Shown: positions 48,643 to 58,586, counted from the stretch's first letter. The stretch is DNA of 64,000 nt from Rhodocyclales bacterium (GCA_016235745.1 JACRJA010000006.1:41995-105994); one strand, 5' to 3'. Numbers and translations are program-made. The notes: generated by a model from the sequence alone, not told the origin.

Positions 48643-50049
48643 ATGCCCCGCCGCCGCCCGAACGCCGCCGAACGCAAGCTCTACGTCATCGACACCAACG
48701 TGCTCATGCACGACCCCACGGCGCTCTTTCGTTTCGAGGAACACGACCTCTTCCTGCCCATGGTGGCGCTCGAAGAGCTCGACACGCACAAGAAAGGGCT
48801 CTCGGAGGTGGCGCGCAACGCCCGCCAGGCAAGCCGCGAGCTCGAAGCCATCGTCAGCGGGCACGAAGCCGCGCTCACCGAAGGATTCGAGCTTGCCGGC
48901 CCCTCCGGCGGCCAGGCCACGGGCCGGCTCTACCTGCAGACCGAAGCGCTGGAAGCGGAACTCCCCACGAGCCTGCCGCTGTCGCGCGCCGACAACCAGA
49001 TCCTCGCCGTGGTCAAGGCCATGGCGCAGCGCCTCGCCCCACGCCCGGTGATTCTCGTCTCCAAGGACATCAACCTGCGCATCAAGGCCCGCGCGCTGGG
49101 GCTTGCCGCGCAAGATTACCGCAACGACAAAATCCTCGAAGACACCGACCTCGTCTATCCCGGCGTGCGGGCGCTGCCGCCCGACTTCTGGGAGACCCAC
49201 GCCAAAGGGCTGGAATCCTGGCGCGACGCCGGCCACGACTGGTACCGCATCCAGGGACCGATCGTGCCCGAGCTCCTCCTCAACGAATTCGTCTATCTCG
49301 AAGGGCCGCAGCCGCTGGAAGCGCGCGTCGTCGCCCTGGAGGGCAAGCGCGCCGTGCTGCGCACCCTCACCGACCGCCGCCACGAGAAAAACGCCGTCTG
49401 GGGCATCACCGCGCGCAACCGCGAGCAGAACTTCGCCCTCGACCTGCTGCTCGACCCCGAAATCGACTTCGTCACCCTGCTCGGGCAGGCCGGCACCGGC
49501 AAGACGCTCCTCACGCTCGCCGCCGCGCTCGCGCAAACCTTCGAGCAGAAACGCTACACCGAAGTCATCTTCACCCGCACCACCGTACCGATTGGCGAAG
49601 ACATCGGCTTTCTTCCCGGCAGCGAAGAAGAAAAGATGACCCCCTGGATGGGCGCCCTCGAAGACAACCTCGAAGTGCTCCTGGGCGGCGCCCACGAAGG
49701 CGGCGACTGGGGCCGCGCCACCACCGGGGACCTGGTGCGCAGCAAGGTCAAGGTGAAGAGCCTCAACTTCATGCGCGGACGCACCTTCGTGCGCAAGTTC
49801 CTCGTGCTCGACGAAGCGCAAAACCTCACGCCCAAGCAGATGCGCACGCTCATCACCCGCGCCGGCCCTGGCAGCAAGGTGGTATGCATGGGCAACCTCG
49901 CCCAGATCGACACCCCCTACCTCACCGAAGGCAGCTCCGGGCTCACCTACGTGGTGGAGCGCATGAAAGGCTGGCCCCACGGCGGCCACGTGCTGCTGTC
50001 GCGCGGCGAACGCTCCCGGCTCGCCGATTATGCGGCGGAGGTGTTGTAG
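48643..50049 (+). CDS. PIN domain-PhoH fusion ATPase
   Basis: N-terminal PIN (YVIDTNVLMHDPTALFRFEEHDLFLPMVALEELDTHKKGLSE); PhoH LLGQAGTGKTLLTLAAALAQTFEQ...RGRTFVRKFLVLDEAQNLTPKQMRTLITRAGPGSKVVCMGNLAQIDTPYL. Confidence 0.94.
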   Translation: MPRRRPNAAERKLYVIDTNVLMHDPTALFRFEEHDLFLPMVALEELDTHKKGLSEVARNARQASRELEAIVSGHEAALTEGFELAGPSGGQATGRLYLQTEALEAELPTSLPLSRADNQILAVVKAMAQRLAPRPVILVSKDINLRIKARALGLAAQDYRNDKILEDTDLVYPGVRALPPDFWETHAKGLESWRDAGHDWYRIQGPIVPELLLNEFVYLEGPQPLEARVVALEGKRAVLRTLTDRRHEKNAVWGITARNREQNFALDLLLDPEIDFVTLLGQAGTGKTLLTLAAALAQTFEQKRYTEVIFTRTTVPIGEDIGFLPGSEEEKMTPWMGALEDNLEVLLGGAHEGGDWGRATTGDLVRSKVKVKSLNFMRGRTFVRKFLVLDEAQNLTPKQMRTLITRAGPGSKVVCMGNLAQIDTPYLTEGSSGLTYVVERMKGWPHGGHVLLSRGERSRLADYAAEVL

Positions 50050-50087
50050 CGCTACGGCATCCCTATAAGGTCCAACGCACCAACGCC

Positions 50088-50116
50088 TTGCATTCTCTCT
50101 CCGACAGCGTCATAAT
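50088..50116 (+). promoter_or_regulatory. Sigma-70-like promoter of fimT
   Basis: TTGCAT-N17-CATAAT. Confidence 0.5.
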
Positions 50117-50144
50117 TGAGCGCCAAATCGGCAAGGAGCAGGGA

Positions 50145-50723
50145 ATGCGCCACCCATCCCGCCGCGGCGCGGGCTTCACCCTCGTCGAACTGATGGTCAC
50201 GATCGCCGTGCTCGCAATCCTTTTGGCGATCGGCATCCCGGCGTTCGCCTCCCTCATCGCCGCCAACCGCCTCACCTCCGCCACCAACGAACTCGTCGCC
50301 TCCCTGCAAACGGCGCGCACCGAAGCCATCCGCCGCAACGCCCGCATCACCGTCTGCCCCGCCGCCCCCACCGCCACCGCGTGCTCCGGCAACTGGCGAG
50401 ACGGCTGGATGGTCTTCCTCGACCAAACGCCCGGAAATGCGCCCGCCCCCGAGAGCGCCGCCGACATCCTCTTTCGCGGCGGGCCTTCCCCTCAAAGTAT
50501 TACCATCATTGGCAATACCAACGTCTCGTCCTATATCTCCTTCACTGCCGATGGCGCCAGCAAACTGTTGAGTGGAGCATTCCAAGCGGGAACTGTGCGT
50601 GTCTGTTCCACCTCCGCCGCATTGGCCAATGACCGCCGAGCGCGCGATCTCGTCATTTCAGCAACGGGACGCATCATCCTCACCACCCCGACCGGTGTCC
50701 CCTCCAATTGCCCAGCACCATGA
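50145..50723 (+). CDS. fimT: Minor pseudopilin GspH/FimT type
   Basis: [34 protein letters not shown]: type IV prepilin cleavage site G|FTLVE and hydrophobic helix. Confidence 0.9.
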   Translation: MRHPSRRGAGFTLVELMVTIAVLAILLAIGIPAFASLIAANRLTSATNELVASLQTARTEAIRRNARITVCPAAPTATACSGNWRDGWMVFLDQTPGNAPAPESAADILFRGGPSPQSITIIGNTNVSSYISFTADGASKLLSGAFQAGTVRVCSTSAALANDRRARDLVISATGRIILTTPTGVPSNCPAP

Positions 50724-50763
50724 TTTGAGCGCCAATCGCTCATACGACAGGACATCAATCACT

Positions 50764-51171
50764 ATGACGAACCGACTGAACGCTCGCAAAGCAAAGGGAT
50801 TCACGCTCATCGAACTCATGATCGTCGTTGCCATCATCGGCATCCTCGCTTCGATCGCCTATCCGAGCTATCAACGCTACGTCCTCCAATCACGACGCAC
50901 TGCGGCGCAGAGTTGTTTGATGGAATTAGCCCAATGGATGGAACGCTACTACACGACGCACATGAGCTACGCCAACGCGACCCTACCCCCTCTGAGCTGC
51001 CGTAGTGATCTCACCGGTTTTTATACTTTCGCTTTTAGCGGCACTCCGGCTGCAAGCACCTACACCATCCAAGCCACGGCCCAAGGCAGCCAGACACGCG
51101 ATACGGGATGCACCACTCTGAGCATCGATCAAGCCGGTACCCGTTCTCCCGCCACGTGCTGGCGCCGCTGA
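50764..51171 (+). CDS. pilE: Type IV pilin PilE-like (minor pilin)
   Basis: [69 protein letters not shown]. Confidence 0.92.
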   Translation: MTNRLNARKAKGFTLIELMIVVAIIGILASIAYPSYQRYVLQSRRTAAQSCLMELAQWMERYYTTHMSYANATLPPLSCRSDLTGFYTFAFSGTPAASTYTIQATAQGSQTRDTGCTTLSIDQAGTRSPATCWRR

Positions 51172-51183
51172 ATTTCAATTCAG
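51168..51183. repeat. Palindrome spanning the convergent pilE and pilY1 stop codons
   Basis: CTGAATT-TC-AATTCAG, perfect 7-bp arms; contains TGA on both strands. Confidence 0.8.
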
Positions 51184-54100
51184 AATGATTTCTCTCCAAG
51201 AAATACGGCCCCTCTGAGGAGGTGACCCCGGGTTGATCTTCAGTGACTTAGTTTCCCCTGAAGAGCCGCCCACCACCAACTCATCTCCGACCACCACTGG
51301 GGCACCGGGCATCCCTACGCCGACATCTACCGAGCCAATCACTTTGTTGTTCAACATGTCATCAGAATAATCGGCGTTCCGATTCAAATCGAAGAATGGC
51401 AGTTTAAGGCTGCCCCCCGTAAAGGGGTTGATTGTGTTCACATATCCCGTCCCTCCAGGCACACACGGATCGACGACAGGAATGATCGAACTCGCGATCA
51501 AAGTCGGTTCCGCCAATTTATAGTACTTTGACTCCGTGACAATCCGCTCGCCCTGCGCCACACCACCTGCCGTTTTGAGGTCGATATACCAACCCTTCTT
51601 GCCCGCCATATCGCCGGCGACTGCCTCCGAAAATGTCCTCACAGGATAGCCGTTCACTCTCCCTTCCATTTGGACAGTACGCTCTTTGAGCGCAGAACGC
51701 CCGCTGATCCTGGCATTGTCATCAATCAAACCGTACCAACTCTGGATCTGCATGTCCGATGGATCACCCGAGCGGAAATAACTTCCCGTACCAAAGAAGA
51801 TGAAGCGCTTGCCGTAATTGAGGTCACCTGCCACGTCATCGACCACAATGGTGACGGGTGCCGTAATCGGCTGAGGGACGTTGCCCGGATCCACTGCAGT
51901 AAACAAAGGATCACCGGATAGCGCGACTCCCCAACTCGAGCGATCTGTTCCACTCACATCGAACTTCCACACATTCCCCTTCAAATCTCCCGCATAGATG
52001 TAATCGATGGTTCCATTACCATCACTATCGAAAACACCAGGTGAAGAAAGCATATTGCTCCCTGCAGCCCCTGTATCGATCTTTTTAAGCAACGACCCAG
52101 TCGTCAAATCGAAAATATAAAGAACGGCTCTGCCATTCGTACTGCCATAACCGTTTCCAACGATCACTGCAGAAGATCCATCGTTCATTTTCGCGATTAT
52201 TGGACGACCAATCATATAGCCCAAGTCAAGGTCTGTCGCGTCAGAGTACTCCCATAGCACATTCGAAATACCAAAACTGGAGGGATTCGTCACATCGAGC
52301 CCGAACAACCCTTTGCCACCATAACCCAACGTCGCAGCCAAGTAGTTGCGTCCCTGGGTCTGTGATCGAGCCGACACGGCGATCTCACCGTCGACAAAAT
52401 ACGCATGGGGCAACGCAGCAGTGCCATAACGCACGTCGGACAAATTCTTCACCTTGGGTATTGATTGGCTCGGCACATAAGCAAACAGTTCAGTCCCCGT
52501 GGATGCGTCGAAAGCATGCAACATGCCATCATTGGCTCCAACATAAACGGTGTTGCTGTCCTTTACATACAGAGGGGAAGAATGGACGATGTCCCCGAGC
52601 ACGCTGGAACCACGGGTACGGAACGTGCCTCCCTCCTTGCTCCGATCCCCCCGAAGAAAATTCAGCACATCCTGCGATCCTATTGCCAATTGATCGTCAT
52701 GAGACAGCTTCGTCCATTGAAATTCTTTTCCTCCTCCGTCAGAACGAGTAAATATATTCCGTTTTTCTGGGGAAGGAATATGATCAGAGGCCCGCCAAAC
52801 CGGAAAAGCCGTGACCCCCGAACTCGTAACAGGATAGGCCAATAAATCACCAGACCAATTCGCCGTGTTGAAGATGGCCTGATACACCATACTATCGGTA
52901 GTCACTGAGGTGCTGTTGGCTGAGACGTTGCTTGCGCTTGCACTTCTCTCGACGATATTATCCAAGGCACGTTTTAGTGCCTCCTTCAATTTCAGTGGGT
53001 TTTGCACCGGAAAATAAGTATCGGGAACCCCATCGCCGTCACTATCCCATTCCTTGGCAATATCAGGTTCTTTGTCCCCGTTGCTATCGATGAAGCCACC
53101 CCATTTGGCCGCATACCATAGAGGATTTTTCAACAAGGTCGCAGCCGACCCTCCAGGAGTAAAAATTCTTTCACTTGACTGATAGCTTTGCGTTTTACAC
53201 GCGTTTTTGGGATCGGCAACAATATGAGGTAATTTCTTACAAGCCGACGGCGGATTTTCTACATCGCATTCTCCTGGGTCCATATTGGGGGGCGTATTAA
53301 GATAATAAGAAATTTCCACATCCTCATCTTGCACGACGAGATAAACTCCATCTTTTGTCGTACCAGAAATGACATAACCCATATTTTGCTTAATACCACC
53401 GCATTGATAAATTGGAGATACCTTCACTTTGACAGTATTATCTGGCTGCAACGATATTTCATATTCGACAACAGCGTCCATATCATGGTCCGCCCCCTGC
53501 TCGACGTCTTCGTAATTGATCCGAAATTTGGCATAATATCGCCCGCCATTGATTTTTTCATCCCTGTCCGATCCCGAAGGATCTGAGTTTGCGATCGTAT
53601 CAACATAAAAATCGACGATTTGGTCAGTTGGTTGGAAAGAGCCTTTTTTATTATCAATGCTAGAACCACCAACTGATTTTGCAAAAGGCACTAAGGTAAC
53701 CAAATAACCTAAACCCGCCCTAATTTCAATTTTTGGCAAAGGAGAGGAAAGCGCAACGAAGAAAGAATCTAGAGTTTGAGAATTTATGGCATTATCATTG
53801 AGATCGTGGGTTTTTCCATAATAGGCCACTGCAGCGCTGTAATAGCTCCCCTGCTTCGTCGGCTCTTCTGGCGCCAACCCACGAATGGTGCCCAGAGAAG
53901 CCACGTTTTTCGCCGTTGGTGCATTGTCATAAATGGTCCCAGATTGTCCAATGAAGTGCAAGCCTGTTACATCCGGCTCAGCAGCAGTGATCGTCCCTGC
54001 AAGTGCCGTTACGTCGAGGCCGGTCAAATCACCGCTGAAACTTCCAAAGGAAGAACCCGGCAGCTGATCGGAATCGAATGAAGGGTTGATATCACTCACC

Positions 54101-55437
54101 ACGATCATGCTGGGTTTGGCGCACCAAGGCGCTTTGGCGGCACTCCCGGCATCATAGGGATCATCCCAGGTTGCAACCGTCAGCCCGACATCTGCATCAT
54201 AACTTCCGCTGGTCGCAAAAGCCGTCGTGGCGGATTTTTTTCCGGCAAAATAGCGCAGACCTTCATACATCATCTCGCCGATTGGATTGCCCCAGTCGAC
54301 GAACTCACCTTCGTTCATCGGCCGCGTGGTTACCCAACCTCCGCGGTACGCATTACCTGTCGTACCGTTGTTGTAATCTCGGATACGCAGATTATTCATA
54401 TTTCTTACAATTATATTATTCTTTGTAAAAACACCGGTATTCTCATCCACTTCTTCCGAAAACGAAGAGACGACCTTGCGCAACACGCCACCAGACATAT
54501 TTTTATTATAACTTCCAGTCAAGAGCCCGAAGAGCATCGACCCGTCTTCGCCATACTCGTGCAGAAGACCCACAGGCTTATATGTATGATTCGGATAGGC
54601 CTTACAGCCATCGTGAAAGTTTTGAGTACATACCTCGACTCGAACCGTATACTTACCGTAAGAAGTTCCCCCGTAAATATTTGGGTCATCATCCAACACA
54701 GGCGATTCATTCGATGCCCAATCCCAGACCCGCACGGATGAATTGGTCACCACCCAGAGCTTTGGCGGAAGATTACTGCATGTATCAAGGTTACTACAAT
54801 TTATACCGTTGGTTTGCGTAAGATTGGCGAAGAAATGGCGTTTCCCTTGAGATGGCTTACTAAGTGGAGTATAATCAGAAATGTTATAACCATCGACATC
54901 AGGACCTGTATATTCCTTTGCCCAGGAATGGGCATCTTGTGGGATATACGCCCGGCGCAGAATGGTTTGCGTTTCACTATCGACCTCCCGATACCCCCCA
55001 TAAAGAACCTTGCGAATCGCATCAATTCGGCTAGTCGTTACATAGTTAAGCCAATTGCCAGACCAATTTCCTCCGCATTTCCCATTATTGGCCACCGATT
55101 TCGGCTGAAACAATTCATTTTTATATGAATAACATAAATTTGGATCAAACAAACCATAGTAGGTTATGTTTGGCTTGAAATGGATATCTAAAACCCCATC
55201 ACCATCGAGATCACTGGCATCGTTGTATGCCTCGTAAAAAAGCTTGTGATCCTTTTCCATGACGATGAGTGTCATGGGTTTCGCCGCGGTCGTTACTCCC
55301 AAAGGGACGGGAGGTAGAGATTGCGCCAATGCACGGCCAGTTTCCCACCCAAAAAATAAAATGCACTGCAACATTCCGAACAATAAAAATTTTCTTGCCA
55401 TGCGGTACATAACAGCCCCCTCCTCAATCCGTCGCAT
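51175..55437 (-). CDS. pilY1: Type IV pilus tip/biogenesis factor PilY1
   Basis: 1420 aa; signal peptide; Ca-binding loops DLDGDGVLD, DSDGDGVPD and FDSDGNGTIDYIYAGDLKGNVWKFDVSG; beta-propeller repeats VYVGANDGMLHAFDASTG; C-terminal RISWREI. Confidence 0.94.
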   Translation of the reverse strand: MRRIEEGAVMYRMARKFLLFGMLQCILFFGWETGRALAQSLPPVPLGVTTAAKPMTLIVMEKDHKLFYEAYNDASDLDGDGVLDIHFKPNITYYGLFDPNLCYSYKNELFQPKSVANNGKCGGNWSGNWLNYVTTSRIDAIRKVLYGGYREVDSETQTILRRAYIPQDAHSWAKEYTGPDVDGYNISDYTPLSKPSQGKRHFFANLTQTNGINCSNLDTCSNLPPKLWVVTNSSVRVWDWASNESPVLDDDPNIYGGTSYGKYTVRVEVCTQNFHDGCKAYPNHTYKPVGLLHEYGEDGSMLFGLLTGSYNKNMSGGVLRKVVSSFSEEVDENTGVFTKNNIIVRNMNNLRIRDYNNGTTGNAYRGGWVTTRPMNEGEFVDWGNPIGEMMYEGLRYFAGKKSATTAFATSGSYDADVGLTVATWDDPYDAGSAAKAPWCAKPSMIVVSDINPSFDSDQLPGSSFGSFSGDLTGLDVTALAGTITAAEPDVTGLHFIGQSGTIYDNAPTAKNVASLGTIRGLAPEEPTKQGSYYSAAVAYYGKTHDLNDNAINSQTLDSFFVALSSPLPKIEIRAGLGYLVTLVPFAKSVGGSSIDNKKGSFQPTDQIVDFYVDTIANSDPSGSDRDEKINGGRYYAKFRINYEDVEQGADHDMDAVVEYEISLQPDNTVKVKVSPIYQCGGIKQNMGYVISGTTKDGVYLVVQDEDVEISYYLNTPPNMDPGECDVENPPSACKKLPHIVADPKNACKTQSYQSSERIFTPGGSAATLLKNPLWYAAKWGGFIDSNGDKEPDIAKEWDSDGDGVPDTYFPVQNPLKLKEALKRALDNIVERSASASNVSANSTSVTTDSMVYQAIFNTANWSGDLLAYPVTSSGVTAFPVWRASDHIPSPEKRNIFTRSDGGGKEFQWTKLSHDDQLAIGSQDVLNFLRGDRSKEGGTFRTRGSSVLGDIVHSSPLYVKDSNTVYVGANDGMLHAFDASTGTELFAYVPSQSIPKVKNLSDVRYGTAALPHAYFVDGEIAVSARSQTQGRNYLAATLGYGGKGLFGLDVTNPSSFGISNVLWEYSDATDLDLGYMIGRPIIAKMNDGSSAVIVGNGYGSTNGRAVLYIFDLTTGSLLKKIDTGAAGSNMLSSPGVFDSDGNGTIDYIYAGDLKGNVWKFDVSGTDRSSWGVALSGDPLFTAVDPGNVPQPITAPVTIVVDDVAGDLNYGKRFIFFGTGSYFRSGDPSDMQIQSWYGLIDDNARISGRSALKERTVQMEGRVNGYPVRTFSEAVAGDMAGKKGWYIDLKTAGGVAQGERIVTESKYYKLAEPTLIASSIIPVVDPCVPGGTGYVNTINPFTGGSLKLPFFDLNRNADYSDDMLNNKVIGSVDVGVGMPGAPVVVGDELVVGGSSGETKSLKINPGSPPQRGRISWREIILN

Positions 55438-55996
55438 AAACCGATTGGAGCATCACCGTCGCCCGACCAGTACCAGGATTACTGCGCGCGGTAATGCGAT
55501 AACGATTACAATTCTTTGGGTCCGTTGCTCCACCATCGGTGCAAGGGAAATTACCCCCCAGATGCTCGACATAGTATTGAGGAGTATTTCCGGACAAATC
55601 GCCTAAATCGACCGTCGTAGCGCTAACCCACTGTGTGAAGCTCGAATTCTGCCAACGCTCTAGACAGTCTTTGTCGGGAATTGAACAAAGCCCACCGCTA
55701 CAATTGTTGAGGGCGGTCGAAGGGCAAGTACCGTCAGCATCCGTATAAGAAGGAAAACCGCTGTTCGGCGGACTCAACTTCGATTGGTTCTCTGCGGCGG
55801 CCTCGCCGACCCGCAACGCCGCCTCTGCTGCTTGCAGCGCAAGGTTTCGGTCATAGACTTCCCCCGCCATCTTCTCTTCGAGAGCCACGACTCTTACGGC
55901 AACTACGCCCAAGATGGTCAGGATGAGCAACATAATGAGCGCGATGATCAACGCGAATCCCTCGTTCGCCGGAGTAAAGCCGTGTCCTCGTTTCAT
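55424..55996 (-). CDS. pilX: Pilus assembly protein PilX-like
   Basis: MKRGHGFTPANEGFALIIALIMLLILTILGVVAVRVVALEEKMAGEVYDRNLALQAAEAALRVGE. Start at 55996. Confidence 0.9.
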   Translation of the reverse strand: MKRGHGFTPANEGFALIIALIMLLILTILGVVAVRVVALEEKMAGEVYDRNLALQAAEAALRVGEAAAENQSKLSPPNSGFPSYTDADGTCPSTALNNCSGGLCSIPDKDCLERWQNSSFTQWVSATTVDLGDLSGNTPQYYVEHLGGNFPCTDGGATDPKNCNRYRITARSNPGTGRATVMLQSVYATD

Positions 55997-57021
55997 GGCA
56001 CCCGGTTCCTCAATGTGTAGACACTGGCTAAAGACCTTACGAGACTTTGCTGCTCCGTTCCCACGTTCTCCAGGGAAGAGAACGTCAGCGCCACCCGTGC
56101 TGCCACAACATTTGGCCAATCGGCAGGAGTCAAAGCTGCTGCACCGACGTAATCGTTAGCCAAGGTCCCATCGCTTGCACGAACGAGGTAAGTAACCTGC
56201 ATGTTTGTGACCCCTTCAACGATCTCCTCGGTTATAGTGTCGGCGCTTCCGCCGTTATTGCGCATCCGTACTCGATAGAGTGACGTACCTCCACGATCGT
56301 TATGGCCAACATACCATGCGGATGCCGACAATCTCCCAAGAAAGCCACCTTTTTCAAAGGTATACGGCGTTCCATTCGTCGTGCAAACAGTAGGGACTCC
56401 CAAGCCTTTACTGCAATTGCCCGGACTAACCGATCCACCTGTATTGTGGACGATCGTTACGTTACTACTATTGGCGTTCGTTATCTGGAAAATCGCTGCC
56501 TGGCGATAATCACATACCATTACAATGTCACCATCAGCCAAACCGTGCGCCGTGGCATTTACTTTGAATTGCGCTGAATTTGGGTTATGATCAGTAATGA
56601 TGATAAGATCACTTTGCGTGCTTGTCATCACTACGAATGCATCGGTTCCCGCGACACGATCTAGCGAATTGGACCCAAATCTCTTTGGAGGAAACGTATC
56701 TTGCGTATCGTCGTAGCCATGGATACCATCCCCCCAGTTGGACCACCAATTCGTTTCAGGATTATTCAAGACGTTGGCCGTCGGCAAATTGCTGCCGCAG
56801 GAAATTCCGCCAGCCTCACGAATCTCCCTGCCCAGAAATTCGAAAGCGAAACGGGCGTTCTCCTGGATGCGAGCCAGATTCTCGTTTTGACGGTATACCG
56901 TCCGCGTCGTCAGGAATAGATTGACCACACCCAGCGTGACAAGCAGACCGAGAACCATCGCGATCATCAGTTCGATGAGGCTCAATCCGCACTGGCGATG
57001 TTTCATCATAAAAAAATTCAT
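55993..57021 (-). CDS. pilW: Pilus assembly protein PilW-like
   Basis: MKHRQCGLSLIELMIAMVLGLLVTLGVVNLFLTTRTVYRQNENLARIQENARFAFEFLGREIREAGG. Confidence 0.92.
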   Translation of the reverse strand: MNFFMMKHRQCGLSLIELMIAMVLGLLVTLGVVNLFLTTRTVYRQNENLARIQENARFAFEFLGREIREAGGISCGSNLPTANVLNNPETNWWSNWGDGIHGYDDTQDTFPPKRFGSNSLDRVAGTDAFVVMTSTQSDLIIITDHNPNSAQFKVNATAHGLADGDIVMVCDYRQAAIFQITNANSSNVTIVHNTGGSVSPGNCSKGLGVPTVCTTNGTPYTFEKGGFLGRLSASAWYVGHNDRGGTSLYRVRMRNNGGSADTITEEIVEGVTNMQVTYLVRASDGTLANDYVGAAALTPADWPNVVAARVALTFSSLENVGTEQQSLVRSLASVYTLRNRVP

Positions 57022-57482
57022 AGCCGACTCTTCACTTCGATGACTTGCGCAGCATTCCCCGCTGATCCACGGCTATCATCCCAGTACACCTTAACGGCAC
57101 ACACACTCCCCGCACAGGACACTTCACCACACGTGCTATCGACGTCACCCAAATTGAACCGAAGTGTCTCGATCCAGACCCTCTTGTCGTTCTGCACCAG
57201 AGTTCCGCCACTGGGCGGCGTACAGGTCTTGCTCATGTTGTAAGCTCCGGCCAAGGCGCTCGTGCGGTTCGCCCTCATCGAATCCATCATGCTATAGGCA
57301 AGGGCCGTTGCCAAACTGCGCTGCAGGGCGCTCTGGTTGTTTTTCAGCCCGTTGAGTTGTAACGCAGCCACTCCCAACAGCCCAACAGCCAACACGAGCA
57401 CTGCTATCAGCACTTCCAGCAAAGAAAAACCTGAAGACTTGGATCGTTCAAAATTTTTCGTCCACATCACGAACTCACCCAT
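57018..57482 (-). CDS. pilV: Minor pilin PilV-like
   Basis: KSSGFSLLEVLIAVLVLAVGLLGVAALQLNGLKNNQSALQRSLATALAYSMMDSMRANR. Confidence 0.92.
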   Translation of the reverse strand: MGEFVMWTKNFERSKSSGFSLLEVLIAVLVLAVGLLGVAALQLNGLKNNQSALQRSLATALAYSMMDSMRANRTSALAGAYNMSKTCTPPSGGTLVQNDKRVWIETLRFNLGDVDSTCGEVSCAGSVCAVKVYWDDSRGSAGNAAQVIEVKSRL

Positions 57483-57604
57483 GATGGCGATGACTAAAAA
57501 TAAAAAATAGATAAATATTTATTTATTATTAACGAAGCAAGCCCACAAACTCACTCTACAACGATGAGAATGGTTATCTTTTCTGCATCAATGTCGCTAG
57601 GTTG

Positions 57605-57632
57605 CATCATAGCGCAGCGGCCACCAAATGCA
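57605..57632 (-). promoter_or_regulatory. Sigma-70-like promoter of pilVWXY1
   Basis: Minus strand TTGCAT-N16-TATGAT, about 120 bp upstream of pilV. Confidence 0.45.
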
Positions 57633-57647
57633 AGTGGCGAATCCGAT

Positions 57648-57676
57648 TTTGGGAAGACCACTCTACCCGGTACAAT
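57648..57676 (+). promoter_or_regulatory. Sigma-70-like promoter of dsbB
   Basis: TTGGGA-N17-TACAAT. Confidence 0.4.
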
Positions 57677-57705
57677 CTCCCGAGTTGATTGTCTCGGACG
57701 AACTC

Positions 57706-58194
57706 ATGAAACGCTGCATACAACGAATCTTCCTCGCCGCCACCCTCACCGTGGCGGCGCTGCTCGCCTTCGGCCTCTACCTGCAACATGGCCTCGGCCT
57801 CAAGCCCTGCCCGCTATGCATCGTGCAGCGCATCGCCTTCTTCGGCGTTGGGCTCTTCGCGCTTCTGGGCGTGATGCTCGCGCGCTGGCCGTGGGCAGGG
57901 CGCGGCTGTGCAGCAGGGATGCTGCTGTGCGCGCTGGGCGGACTGGGGACGGCATTGTGGCAGAGCTGGCTGCAGCGGCACCCGCCCAGCGACCCGTTCG
58001 CCTGCGGTCCCGGGCTGGATTACCTGATGGAGACGCTGCCGCTCGCGCAGTGGCTGCCCAAGGTGTTCGCCGGCGAGGGGCAATGCACGGCCATCGACTG
58101 GACCTTCCTGGGACTCACCATCGCCAACTGGTCGGCGCTGTGGTTCGCGCTCTTCGCAGGGCTCGCAGCCTGGCTCACCCTGCGTCGCGGCTGA
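57706..58194 (+). CDS. dsbB: Disulfide bond formation protein DsbB
   Basis: GLYLQHGLGLKPCPLCIVQRIAFFGVGLFALLGV (CPLC) and second Cys pair CGPGLDY...GEGQCTAIDW. Confidence 0.94.
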   Translation: MKRCIQRIFLAATLTVAALLAFGLYLQHGLGLKPCPLCIVQRIAFFGVGLFALLGVMLARWPWAGRGCAAGMLLCALGGLGTALWQSWLQRHPPSDPFACGPGLDYLMETLPLAQWLPKVFAGEGQCTAIDWTFLGLTIANWSALWFALFAGLAAWLTLRRG

Positions 58195-58195
58195 A

Positions 58196-58516
58196 TCAAG
58201 ACAAGACTTCCACGATTCGCCCGCCCACCTCGCAGCGCCAGAGGCCGCCTTCGAGCCCGAGACAGCGGCGCACTTCCAGGCGCACGCGCAAGGGGCGCGC
58301 CGGCATGCCGCGCACCCCGCCGGGCTGTTCGACCTGGACGGCGAGGAGCTCGGACGCGGCAGGGACATAGTTGGTACGCAGCGCCATGCCGCCCGCCGAG
58401 AGATCGAAGCAGACGGCCTCATGCACTTCGCCGCGCGGCGAAAGCAGGCGGGCAGGAACGCCGCCGGGCAGAGGAATGCGCCGCTCGCGGCGCCGTTCGA
58501 CGAAATTGCCGACCAT
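58196..58516 (-). CDS. PilZ domain protein
   Basis: MVGNFVERRRERRIPLPGGVPARLLSPRGEVHEAVCFDLSAGGMAL: RRxxR and D/NxSxxG c-di-GMP motifs. Confidence 0.88.
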   Translation of the reverse strand: MVGNFVERRRERRIPLPGGVPARLLSPRGEVHEAVCFDLSAGGMALRTNYVPAASELLAVQVEQPGGVRGMPARPLRVRLEVRRCLGLEGGLWRCEVGGRIVEVLS

Positions 58517-58586
58517 GAAAAGAGCCTCCCAAGCCAACGGGATTCAGTTTAGCTTGGGTTGGATGGGAAGGCAATGCGGGAGAAAT

